A DNA stretch of 10,858 nucleotides, taken from positions 1 to 10,858 of the forward strand of contig JAKEHD010000542.1 of the NCBI GenBank assembly GCA_022615215.1, written 5' to 3'. Shown one piece after another: positions 1 through 6,857 of the stretch. The DNA is from Blastocatellia bacterium. Lineage in GTDB: Bacteria > Acidobacteriota > Blastocatellia > UBA7656. How positions within the stretch are numbered: the first letter of the stretch is position 1; each line of letters begins with the position of its first letter. A program made the position numbers and the translations under genes. The notes below the pieces were generated by a model. The model had not been told where the DNA came from. It did no database searches and was given only the letters and a program-made list of their open reading frames with translations.

Positions 1-5
1 CTTGA

Positions 6-40
6 TGAAAAGTTTCAATCCATGCCGCGCAGAGTATAAT
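6..40 (+). promoter_or_regulatory. Candidate promoter upstream of mraY, overlapping a TGAAA-TTTCA palindrome
   Basis: A perfect TATAAT lies at 35-40. A weak -35 (GTTTCA, 12-17, three of six consensus bases) sits exactly 17 bases upstream. The -35 is the right half of a small palindrome, TGAAAAGTTTCA (6-17), which could be an operator. Transcription would begin near 47 and run into mraY. A related copy lies inverted at the other end of the window (10774-10809) with the same 17-base spacing. The match is by eye only, and the genes upstream of the window could also read through. Confidence 0.45.
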
Positions 41-89
41 CAGTGGTCAGTAGTTCCGCGCTTTTTACTTTTCACTTTTTACTTTCAAA
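41..89. repeat. Heptanucleotide repeat tracts before mraY
   Basis: Two 7-base-period tracts lie side by side. GTGGTCA followed by GTAG occupies 43-53. TTTTTAC, TTTTCAC, TTTTTAC and a degenerate TTTCAAA occupy 62-89. The GTGGTC unit recurs after ftsZ (10746-10770). Short heptamer arrays are common intergenic DNA in some bacterial groups. Reading through them in the mraY frame from GTG at 43 gives a spurious 19-residue extension of MraY. Confidence 0.7.
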
Positions 90-99
90 GGGCTGTGGG

Positions 100-1206
100 A
101 TGCTCTATTACTTGAGACTATTTCAGGATGTGCATGATAGCCTTTCGTTTCTGCGCCTGTTCGATCAGGTCACGTTTCGGACGGCGTGGGCGGCCATAAC
201 GGCCCTGGTCATAAGCCTTTTTCTCGGACCGCGAATGATAAGAACACTGAAAAAATTTCAGATCGGCCAGCAGATACGCGAAGAAGGGCCGCGTACACAC
301 CAATCCAAAAGCGGAACGCCCACCATGGGCGGGGTGCTGATCATTATGGCTGTCTCGGTCTCGACCCTGCTCTGGTCGGACCTGGCGGTCGCTTATGTGT
401 GGATAGCGGTCGGGGCGATGTTGATGTTCGGTGCCATAGGATTCACCGACGACTATTTGAAGATCAAGCGCCGTCATAATCTCGGTCTCACAGGCAAGCA
501 GAAACTGGCCTTGCAATTCGCTTCCGCGCTGGCCATAGGGCTGGCGCTCAAGTACCTGACCACCTACAGCACGAAGTTGAGCGTGCCGTTCGTGAAGACG
601 TTCAACCCTGAAATCTGGTGGCCGATATATTTGCTCATTTTCGCGCCGATCGTAGTGGTCGGGTTCTCAAACGCCGTCAACCTGACGGACGGTCTCGATG
701 GTTTGGCAATATCTGTCACCACTGTGACAGCGGCGGCGCTCACGGGATTCACCTATGTGACCGGGCACGCCATATTTGCCGGCTATCTCGGCTTGGAGCA
801 CAACGCGGCAGTTTCGGAATTGACTATATTTTGCGGCGCGCTCACGGGCGCGAGCCTCGGCTTTTTGTGGTTCAACGCGCCGCCTGCGGAAGTCTTCATG
901 GGCGATGTGGGCGCGCTCGCAATCGGCGGGGCGATAGGCGCGATTGCGGTGATGATAAAGCAGGAATTATTGCTCGTGATGATAGGCGGCGTGTTCGTCA
1001 TCGAAGCGTTGTCGGTGATCTTGCAGGTCGCGGCGTTCAAGCTGTTTCGCAGGCGCGTGTTCAAGATGGCCCCCCTTCATCATCACTTTGAGTTAATGTA
1101 TCCGCCGGAACTCTCAAGACGCATGGAACCCAAGATAGTCTTCCGGTTTTTGATAATAGCGATTCTGTTCGCGCTGCTCAGTCTCTCGACCCTGAAGCTG
1201 AGATAG
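100..1206 (+). CDS. mraY: Phospho-N-acetylmuramoyl-pentapeptide transferase MraY
   Basis: MraY is a polytopic membrane enzyme that transfers phospho-MurNAc-pentapeptide from UDP to undecaprenyl phosphate, making lipid I. The 368-residue protein fits the usual length of about 360. Visible family signatures are H67-K70 leading into GTPTMGG (to 78), the metal-site pair D117-D118 in TDDYLK, NLTDGLDG at 194-201, MGDVGAL from 267, and the cytoplasmic HHHF at 327-330. Many hydrophobic segments lie between them. I chose ATG 100 because AAAGGG at 87-92 lies 7 bases upstream and the protein then begins MLYYLRLF, as in homologues. The in-frame GTG at 43 only adds residues from heptamer repeats. murD follows after 15 bases, so the two are probably co-transcribed. 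Confidence 0.97.
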   Translation: MLYYLRLFQDVHDSLSFLRLFDQVTFRTAWAAITALVISLFLGPRMIRTLKKFQIGQQIREEGPRTHQSKSGTPTMGGVLIIMAVSVSTLLWSDLAVAYVWIAVGAMLMFGAIGFTDDYLKIKRRHNLGLTGKQKLALQFASALAIGLALKYLTTYSTKLSVPFVKTFNPEIWWPIYLLIFAPIVVVGFSNAVNLTDGLDGLAISVTTVTAAALTGFTYVTGHAIFAGYLGLEHNAAVSELTIFCGALTGASLGFLWFNAPPAEVFMGDVGALAIGGAIGAIAVMIKQELLLVMIGGVFVIEALSVILQVAAFKLFRRRVFKMAPLHHHFELMYPPELSRRMEPKIVFRFLIIAILFALLSLSTLKLR

Positions 1207-1221
1207 CGACTTGATTATCGA

Positions 1222-2670
1222 ATGGAACTTGAGGGCAAAAAAGTATTGGTGGTCGGGGTCGCGCGCAGCGGCGTGGCGGCCTCGCGTTTGCTGATCGCGC
1301 GCGGCGCTAAGGTGACGGCCAATGACCGTAAAGCCGAATCGCAGTTGGAGCGCGAAGCCGAACAGTTGCGCGCGCTCGGCGTGATGCTCTCGTTCGGCGG
1401 CCACCCCGAAGCGATGTTTACGGGCGCGGACCTGATAGTGCTCAGTCCGGGCGTGCCCGCAAATATAGCGCCGCTAGAGGCGGCCCGCCGCGCAGGGGTC
1501 GAGATCATAAGCGAAGTGGAGCTTGCCGCGCGATTCATGCGCGGGCGATTGATCGCCATCACAGGCTCGAACGGCAAGACTACGACCACCGCGCTCACGG
1601 GCGAGTTGATGCGCGCGGCCGGAGCGCACGTGATAGTCGGCGGCAACATAGGCGCGGCGCTCACGGGCCTTGTCGAAGAGACGACCGACGATTCGTGGAC
1701 CGTTGCCGAGCTTTCAAGCTTTCAACTTGAGACCATCGAGCGTTTGAGAGCGAATGTCGCGGTCATAACGAACATAACGCCCGACCACCTGGATCGCTAT
1801 CCGTCGCTTGAAGATTACGCGCGGGCCAAACATCACATATTTTTGAATCAGACGGATTCGGATTGGGCCGTGCTCAATGGATGTGACCGAGGCATAAATG
1901 ATATGATCGCCGCGCTCGGCGTGCCTTCTCAAAAAGTCTATTTCAGTTCGCGCGGGTGCGACTCGTTATCGAACGACCCGGCCGGAATATATGCACGCGA
2001 CGGCCGGATTTTTACGACGATGCTCACGGATGACGGCAGCTATACGGAGGTACTCTCTTTAGACGAGATGCCTCTGCCGGGAATGCACAACGTCGAAAAC
2101 GTGATGGCTGCGCTCGCCGCCGCATTTTGCGCCTTCAGCGCGCGTGAGAGCGACATGAAGATTTCTTTCTTGCTGCCCGCTCTGCGCGAGGCTGTGAGGC
2201 GATTCAAGGGAGTCGAGCACCGCATTGAGTTTGTGGCCGAAATCGACGGCGTAAGATTTTATAACGACTCGAAGGCGACGAATGTAGATTCGACCGTGAA
2301 GGCGCTCGAAGCATTCGAGCGCAACGTCATATTGATACTCGGCGGGACGGACAAGGGCAGCGATTACACGACGCTTGCGCCGCTCATAAGAGAGCGCGTG
2401 AAGCATATAGTATTGATCGGAGCGGCAAGCGATAAAATCGCCGGCCAACTCGAAGGCGTTCAAAAGATGCGGCGCGCGGACTCTATGGAAGACGCCGTAT
2501 TCGAATCGAAAGCGGAAGCCGTCGCAGGCGACACGGTGTTGCTATCGCCCGCTTGCGCAAGCTTCGATATGTTCGACAACTACGAGCACCGGGGCCGCGT
2601 GTTCAAAGAAGTCGTGACAGGGATATTCGAGCAATCTCGCGCCGAAAGCGCATCGAGACAGGCGGAGTGA
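1222..2670 (+). CDS. murD: UDP-N-acetylmuramoyl-L-alanine--D-glutamate ligase MurD
   Basis: This cytoplasmic ATP-dependent Mur ligase adds D-glutamate to UDP-MurNAc-L-alanine. At 482 residues it is slightly longer than the typical 440-460. The N-terminal Rossmann-like domain has GVARSGVA and LSPGVP. The central ATPase domain carries the P-loop TGSNGKTTT at 114-122, the ELSSFQLE segment, and NITPDHLDRY from 184. The C-terminal domain has NDSKATN at 348-354, GGTDKGSDY, and SPACASFDMFDNYEHRG from 442, which separates MurD from MurC, MurE and MurF. The start ATG is 15 bases after mraY and its ribosome site is weak, so translational coupling to mraY is plausible. Element A begins 15 bases after the stop codon. 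Confidence 0.97.
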   Translation: MELEGKKVLVVGVARSGVAASRLLIARGAKVTANDRKAESQLEREAEQLRALGVMLSFGGHPEAMFTGADLIVLSPGVPANIAPLEAARRAGVEIISEVELAARFMRGRLIAITGSNGKTTTTALTGELMRAAGAHVIVGGNIGAALTGLVEETTDDSWTVAELSSFQLETIERLRANVAVITNITPDHLDRYPSLEDYARAKHHIFLNQTDSDWAVLNGCDRGINDMIAALGVPSQKVYFSSRGCDSLSNDPAGIYARDGRIFTTMLTDDGSYTEVLSLDEMPLPGMHNVENVMAALAAAFCAFSARESDMKISFLLPALREAVRRFKGVEHRIEFVAEIDGVRFYNDSKATNVDSTVKALEAFERNVILILGGTDKGSDYTTLAPLIRERVKHIVLIGAASDKIAGQLEGVQKMRRADSMEDAVFESKAEAVAGDTVLLSPACASFDMFDNYEHRGRVFKEVVTGIFEQSRAESASRQAE

Positions 2671-2685
2671 AAGCGAAACATTTTT

Positions 2686-2836
2686 GGAGTGCTGCGACTT
2701 GTCGCAGCTTTCTAAAGCGGTGAAGATTATGTCTACGACTTGTTACCGCGATGCGCCCATAAAAGATATACTGGCCGCGACAAAGGGTATTACTCTATCG
2801 TCGCAGCCCAAAAGCGGTGACAAGTCACCGCACTCC
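2686..2836. repeat. MITE/REP-like hairpin repeat, element A, covering the ftsW start
   Basis: A 151-base element bounded by GGAGTGC (2686-2692) and its inverse GCACTCC (2830-2836). Each end forms a tight hairpin: CTGCGAC-TT-GTCGCAG on the left and GCGGTGAC-AA-GTCACCGC on the right. Two more modules lie inside. 2716-2749 matches element B at 5232-5265 in the same orientation (28 of 34 bases). 2777-2807 matches B at 5192-5222 in inverse orientation (30 of 31 bases). The 27-base right end, 2810-2836, is identical to B at 5303-5329. It encodes no transposase, so any movement would depend on an enzyme supplied elsewhere. Family name and mobility are inference. Confidence 0.85.
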
Positions 2837-3958
2837 ATAATCTGGCGGAACGCGCCGGGGTCCGGGCGAGGGCTTCCCATAGACAAGGTGTTGCTGGCTA
2901 CCGTGCTCGGTCTTACGCTGTTCGGGATAGTGATGGTCTACAGCGCATCGGCCATACAGGCCCGGAAAAATTTCGACAGCCAGTTCTATTTCCTGGGCCG
3001 ACAAGGATTATGGGCCGTCCTGGGGTTTGCGGCGATGGCCTTCAGCATGCGCATGGATTATCGCCATTACAAGAGACCCGAAGTGGTCGTCCCCTTTCTG
3101 ATCGTTACCTTCGCGCTTCTGCTCGCGGTCTTCTTTTTCCCGGAGATCAACGGGGCGAACAGGTGGATAAGGTACGGCGGTTATTTTTCGCTGCAACCGT
3201 CGGAGGTCGCAAAACTCGCCATGGTCTTTTTTTTGAGCTTCTTCTTTGAAAGGAGCGCCAGAGACCTGAGCAGTATCAGGCAAACTCTTCTGCCCGCGGC
3301 CGGAGTTGCGGGAGCGATGATCGTGTTAGTGGCGGCCGAGCCGGACCTGGGCACGGCCATGGCGATGGGGCTTGTATTCGTAGTGATGGCGTTTCAGGTG
3401 GGCGTGCCCGTGCGCAGGCTCGCATTGCTTGCGCTTCCGGCAGCGCCCGTACTTGCGGGGATGTTGCTGTTCGTGCCCTGGCGATTTCAGAGGTTGCTGG
3501 CTTTTCTGGACCCATGGGCGAACCAGAAAACATCCGGCTATCAGGTAGTCCAATCGCTGATCGCAATCGGAAGCGGCGGGCTAGACGGGCTGGGTTTCGC
3601 AGAAGGCAAACAGAAACTCTTTTATCTGCCCTCGCCGCACGCGGATTTCATATTCGCGGTCATAGGCGAAGAGTTGGGATTGATAGGGGCCGCGACCGTA
3701 GTTTTGCTCTTTACAGTTCTGGCGCTCAGAGGACTCAGAGCGGCGCGGTTTGCGCCCGACACGTTCGGTCAGTTGCTGGCCGTAGGGCTGACGGCGATGA
3801 TTACGATCCAGGCGTTCTTCAACATAAGCGTGACGCTATCGCTCGTGCCGACAAAAGGCATCCCGCTGCCTTTCATCAGTCACGGCGGCTCGTCGCTCGC
3901 CATAAGCCTGTTCGCAACGGGAGTGCTGCTCAACATCTCGAAGCACGCGAGAACGTAG
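2729..3958 (+). CDS. ftsW: Septal peptidoglycan glycosyltransferase FtsW
   Basis: FtsW is a SEDS-family membrane protein that polymerises lipid II at the septum with its cognate class B penicillin-binding protein. SEDS signatures are clear: VMVYSAS in the first membrane segment, the SGYQ...SLIAIGSGG block, PSPHADFIFAVIGEELG with the presumed catalytic Asp at 306, and PLPFISHGGSS near the C-terminus. About ten hydrophobic segments are visible. FtsW is preferred over RodA because the gene lies between murD and murG. The start is unusual. No in-frame ATG, GTG or TTG exists between the end of element A (2836) and GTG 2888, which is already at the edge of the first membrane segment. I chose ATG 2729, inside element A, because GGTGA at 2719-2723 lies 5 bases upstream. 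This gives 409 residues, with roughly the first 36 encoded by the repeat. TTG 2684 is less likely. Confidence 0.95.
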   Translation: MSTTCYRDAPIKDILAATKGITLSSQPKSGDKSPHSIIWRNAPGSGRGLPIDKVLLATVLGLTLFGIVMVYSASAIQARKNFDSQFYFLGRQGLWAVLGFAAMAFSMRMDYRHYKRPEVVVPFLIVTFALLLAVFFFPEINGANRWIRYGGYFSLQPSEVAKLAMVFFLSFFFERSARDLSSIRQTLLPAAGVAGAMIVLVAAEPDLGTAMAMGLVFVVMAFQVGVPVRRLALLALPAAPVLAGMLLFVPWRFQRLLAFLDPWANQKTSGYQVVQSLIAIGSGGLDGLGFAEGKQKLFYLPSPHADFIFAVIGEELGLIGAATVVLLFTVLALRGLRAARFAPDTFGQLLAVGLTAMITIQAFFNISVTLSLVPTKGIPLPFISHGGSSLAISLFATGVLLNISKHART

Positions 3959-3970
3959 GGAGAAACGCGG

Positions 3971-4041
3971 AATGATGAATGATGAATGATGAACACTGCG
4001 TCCGCCATTCATCGTTCATCGCTCATCGCTCATCGTTGATT
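3971..4041. repeat. Heptamer repeat hairpin between ftsW and murG
   Basis: Three AATGATG units and a degenerate fourth (3971-3998) are followed, after a short spacer, by ATTCATC, GTTCATC, GCTCATC, GCTCATC and GTTGATT (4007-4041). The arms are inverse of each other. 3988-3994 pairs perfectly with 4014-4020, and the next two heptamers pair with one mismatch and one G-T pair each, giving about 21 positions per arm. The structure ends 7 bases before the murG ATG. A Shine-Dalgarno-like AGGGAG (3957-3962) lies on the far side of the hairpin. Confidence 0.8.
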
Positions 4042-5118
4042 ATGAGAGTCATCATCGCGGCAGGCGGAACAGGCGGGCACATATTTCCGGGCGTGGCGAT
4101 TGCGCGCGAACTCAAGCGCAGGGACAAGGAGACCGCGATACTCTTTGTCGGCACGCCGCGAGGACTGGAATCGAAGATCGTCCCGCGCGAGGGCTTCGAG
4201 TTGGAATTGATAAGGGTGGGCGCGCTCAAGGGAGTATCGCTATTTGAAAGAACGAAATCGCTGATCGGGCTGCCGATGAGTTTCATCAGCGCGCTCCGTC
4301 TGCTGAGGCGATTCCGGCCCGACGTTGTGATAGGCGTGGGCGGCTACTCATCCGGGCCTGTGCTCTTGATGGCGGCGCTTTCGAGAAGGCCCACTATGGT
4401 CGTCGAGCCTAACGCGATGCCGGGATTCACAAATCGCGTGCTCGCACGCTTCGTCGATACGGCTGCGTTGACGTTTGAAGAGGCGCAAAAATATTTTCGA
4501 GGGCGAGGCCATGTAACGGGCAATCCCGTCAGGGGCGATTTCGCCGACTTGAAAAAAAAAGAGCGGGGAGAGAAGGTGCATGTTTTGATATTCGGAGGGA
4601 GCCAGGGCGCGCACGCCATAAACATGGCTATGGCGGAAGCTCTCCCGCTGCTGGCTTCGAAGCGGGATGCGCTCACGATCACGCACCAGACCGGCGAGCG
4701 CGATTTTGAGGAGATAAGCCGCCGCTACAGGGAGGCGGGATTCGAAGGGGCGGAAGTGAAGCCATTTATTAATGATATGGCGAAACATTTCGAGCGCGCG
4801 GACGTGCTCGTTTGCAGAGCGGGGGCCACAACTGCGGCAGAGGTCGCCGCTGCGGGGAAGGCGGCCATCTTCATTCCCTTCCCTTTTGCGACCGACGACC
4901 ATCAGCGAAAGAACGCCCAAGCGTTCGAGCGCGCCGGGGCCGCTCGCATGATAGTTCAAAAGGAGCTTGCGCCCGAACGGCTGGCCGAAGAGATAATTCG
5001 CCTCATCGAGCGCCCTGAAGAGATAGATCGAATGGAAGAAGCCAGCCGCGCGCTCGGACGCCCGGATTCGGCCGGGCGCGCAGTCGATCTGGCTTTATCG
5101 TTGATTCGCAGTCATTAG
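4042..5118 (+). CDS. murG: Lipid II-forming N-acetylglucosaminyltransferase MurG
   Basis: MurG is a GT-B glycosyltransferase at the inner face of the membrane that adds GlcNAc from UDP-GlcNAc to lipid I. The 358-residue protein has the N-terminal glycine loop GGTGGH at 8-13, GVGGYSSGP, the acceptor-side GFTNR, FGGSQGA at 184-190, FINDM, and the donor-site stretch CRAGATTAAE at 258-267 followed by DDHQRKNA. The family's HEQN motif reads VEPN (E122, N124), so His is Val and Gln is Pro. ATG 4042 gives the standard MRVIIAAGGTGGH beginning but has no ribosome site beside it. An in-frame ATG at 3979, within the heptamer repeat, would add 21 residues. The gene probably belongs to the same operon as ftsW. 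Confidence 0.96.
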   Translation: MRVIIAAGGTGGHIFPGVAIARELKRRDKETAILFVGTPRGLESKIVPREGFELELIRVGALKGVSLFERTKSLIGLPMSFISALRLLRRFRPDVVIGVGGYSSGPVLLMAALSRRPTMVVEPNAMPGFTNRVLARFVDTAALTFEEAQKYFRGRGHVTGNPVRGDFADLKKKERGEKVHVLIFGGSQGAHAINMAMAEALPLLASKRDALTITHQTGERDFEEISRRYREAGFEGAEVKPFINDMAKHFERADVLVCRAGATTAAEVAAAGKAAIFIPFPFATDDHQRKNAQAFERAGAARMIVQKELAPERLAEEIIRLIERPEEIDRMEEASRALGRPDSAGRAVDLALSLIRSH

Positions 5119-5136
5119 TGCTCAATTATGCTGGAA

Positions 5137-5163
5137 TTGACAGATGATAAAAATATGTATCGA
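5137..5163 (+). promoter_or_regulatory. Weak promoter candidate upstream of murC
   Basis: A perfect TTGACA occurs at 5137-5142 just after murG. The best nearby -10 is TATCGA at 5158-5163 with a 15-base spacer, shorter than the ideal 17. It would start transcription near 5170, before element B, and drive murC onward. The -35 is good, but the spacing makes this uncertain. Confidence 0.25.
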
Positions 5164-5186
5164 CTCCCGGTAATCGCACTTGTCTT

Positions 5187-5329
5187 GGAGTGCTGCGACG
5201 ATAGTGTAATACCCTTTGTCGCAGATTTCGTAGCGGTGACGATTTCGTCTATGACTTGTCACTGCACTAGGGTTTAGATTGGCTCCGACAAGTCGGAGCC
5301 AGAAAAGCGGTGACAAGTCACCGCACTCC
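5187..5329. repeat. MITE/REP-like hairpin repeat, element B, between murG and murC
   Basis: A 143-base relative of element A with the same GGAGTGC (5187-5193) and GCACTCC (5323-5329) ends. Visible hairpins are TGCGAC/GTCGCA around 5194-5224, the imperfect GCGGTGA/TCACTGC stem at 5233-5265, a perfect GGCTCCGAC-AA-GTCGGAGCC at 5281-5300, and GCGGTGAC-AA-GTCACCGC at the right end. The 5281-5300 hairpin is absent from A. The left module is the inverse of one in A, so the family rearranges by module. In the murC frame its right end reads KSGDKSPHS, the same peptide that element A encodes in the ftsW frame. Confidence 0.85.
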
Positions 5330-5350
5330 AAAACGGACGACGGACTGAAG

Positions 5351-6745
5351 ATGCTATTTCGAGGTATCAGACATATACACCTGGTCGGCATAGGCGGCAT
5401 AGGAATGAGCGGCATAGCCGAAGTGTTGCTGTCGCTGGGGGCAAACTTCCGCGTGAGCGGGAGCGATATGAAGCTCTCGCCGATCACCGAACGTCTGCAA
5501 TCGCTCGGCGCGACCATATTCGAAGGTCACAGCGGCGAGCACGTCGAGGAGGCCGATGTCGTCGTCATATCTTCGGCCATACGAGAGGACAATCCCGAAT
5601 TGATCGCGGCGCGGCAGCGGCTAATTCCCATCATTCCGCGCGCGGAGATGCTGGCCGAGTTGATGCGCCTCTACAGGCACGGCATAGCGGTCGCGGGCAC
5701 TCATGGCAAAACGACTACGACTTCTATGATCGCTCACCTTATGACGGGCACGGGGCTTGACCCGGCGGTCGTGGTCGGAGGCCGCGTGGCTTCGCTGGGG
5801 TCGAACGCGAGGATGGGACGAGGGGATTACATAGTGGTCGAGGCCGACGAATCCGACGGGTCGCTGCTCTGCCTCACGCCGACGATCGCCGTGCTGACGA
5901 ACATCGACAGCGACCACCTGGACTTCTTTTGCGATGGCATAGAAGAGATCAAGAATTGTTTCGCCGCCTTCGTCAATCGCGTGCCGTTCTATGGAACCAT
6001 AGTCCTTTGCCTCGACGACCAGAACGTGCAGGCGATCATCCCGCAGATCACTCGCCGGACGATCAGTTACGGGATGGCGGCCCAGGCCGATATATCGGCC
6101 TGGCAGGTCGATATGGATAAGAGCTTCGGGTCGGAGTGTACCGTCCGCGCATTCGGGCGCGAGATGGGAAGGATAAAACTGCGGGTGCCGGGGCTTCATA
6201 ACATCTACAACGCGCTTGCGGCGGTCGCGGTCGGGCTTGATCTCGATATCGCCTTCGAAGAGATCGCGCGCACGCTCTGCGAGTTTCCGGGTGCCGAGCG
6301 CAGGTTTCAGATCAAAGGCGAGAGGAGCGGCGTGATGGTTATAGACGATTACGGCCACCATCCGACCGAGATCAAGGCGACGCTCGCGGCGGCGCGCACT
6401 GCGGGGAGGCGCGTTGTGACACTCTTTCAACCGCATCGCTACACGCGAACGCGCGACCTTATGGACGATTTCGCGCGCTCTTTTTACGGGGCCGATGTGC
6501 TGATCGTAAGCGACATTTACGCGGCCAGCGAAGACCCCATAGAAGGAATAACCAGCCGCGCGCTGACCGAAAAAATCGAACGATTCGGCCACCGCCACGT
6601 CGAGTACACAGGCAAGCTGGCGGACGCGGCTCGAAGGCTCAAAGAGATCGCACAGCCCGGCGATCTCGTCTTGACGCTAGGAGCGGGCAATGTTTGGCAA
6701 GCAGGAGAGGAATTACTCAGGATTCTGGAGGATACGACCGGATGA
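5351..6745 (+). CDS. murC: UDP-N-acetylmuramate--L-alanine ligase MurC
   Basis: MurC is the first Mur ligase and joins L-alanine to UDP-MurNAc using ATP in the cytoplasm. The 464-residue protein is full length. Features in order are the N-terminal GIGGIGMSG at 13-21 with GSD, the P-loop GTHGKTTTT from 116, EADESDGS at 164-171, NIDSDHLDFF, and the C-terminal DDYGHHPTE from 332, FQPHRYTRT and LGAGNVW. The DDYGHHPTE block distinguishes MurC from MurD, MurE and MurF. ATG 5351 gives the conventional MLFRGIRHIHLVGIGG beginning, though the ribosome site is weak. The in-frame TTG at 5279 lies inside element B and adds only repeat-derived residues. murB and ddl, which follow murC in many bacteria, are absent here. 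Confidence 0.97.
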   Translation: MLFRGIRHIHLVGIGGIGMSGIAEVLLSLGANFRVSGSDMKLSPITERLQSLGATIFEGHSGEHVEEADVVVISSAIREDNPELIAARQRLIPIIPRAEMLAELMRLYRHGIAVAGTHGKTTTTSMIAHLMTGTGLDPAVVVGGRVASLGSNARMGRGDYIVVEADESDGSLLCLTPTIAVLTNIDSDHLDFFCDGIEEIKNCFAAFVNRVPFYGTIVLCLDDQNVQAIIPQITRRTISYGMAAQADISAWQVDMDKSFGSECTVRAFGREMGRIKLRVPGLHNIYNALAAVAVGLDLDIAFEEIARTLCEFPGAERRFQIKGERSGVMVIDDYGHHPTEIKATLAAARTAGRRVVTLFQPHRYTRTRDLMDDFARSFYGADVLIVSDIYAASEDPIEGITSRALTEKIERFGHRHVEYTGKLADAARRLKEIAQPGDLVLTLGAGNVWQAGEELLRILEDTTG

Positions 6746-6826
6746 AAGGTTGAAAGGGCAAGCAACTGAATCGGCAAAAGCGTTTCATCGCTCTTTGCCC
6801 GTCTTATGTTTTCCTTTCACACCTTC
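6744..6826. repeat. Imperfect inverted repeat in the murC-ftsQ spacer
   Basis: Tandem TGAAAGGT/TGAAAGGG (6743-6758) is mirrored by CCTTTC and ACCTTC at 6813-6826. GGGCAA (6756-6761) pairs with TTGCCC (6795-6800). The result could be an imperfect stem-loop spanning the spacer. There is no T-run after the stem, so it does not look like an intrinsic terminator. It resembles the repeat hairpins in the other spacers. Confidence 0.4.
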
Positions 6827-6841
6827 GCCCCACATCCGGCC

Positions 6842-6857
6842 GGGAGGTATCGCTTTG
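6842..6857 (+). promoter_or_regulatory. Strong ribosome binding site fixing a TTG start for ftsQ
   Basis: GGGAGGT at 6842-6848 is followed 6 bases later by an in-frame TTG (6855-6857). No ATG or GTG upstream in this frame has a comparable site, and the upstream reading overlaps the end of murC. This places FtsQ initiation at TTG. Confidence 0.85.

Noticed and set aside
43..99. N-terminal extension of MraY from GTG 43
   Set aside because: It translates heptamer repeats, has no ribosome site, and ATG 100 has one with the normal MraY beginning.
5279..5350. N-terminal extension of MurC from TTG 5279
   Set aside because: It lies inside repeat element B and its peptide is repeat-derived; homologues begin at the ATG 5351 equivalent.
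5621..6598. Long minus-strand reading frame (325 codons) opposite murC
   Set aside because: It is the antisense shadow of a GC-rich gene with clear MurC motifs and shows no family features.
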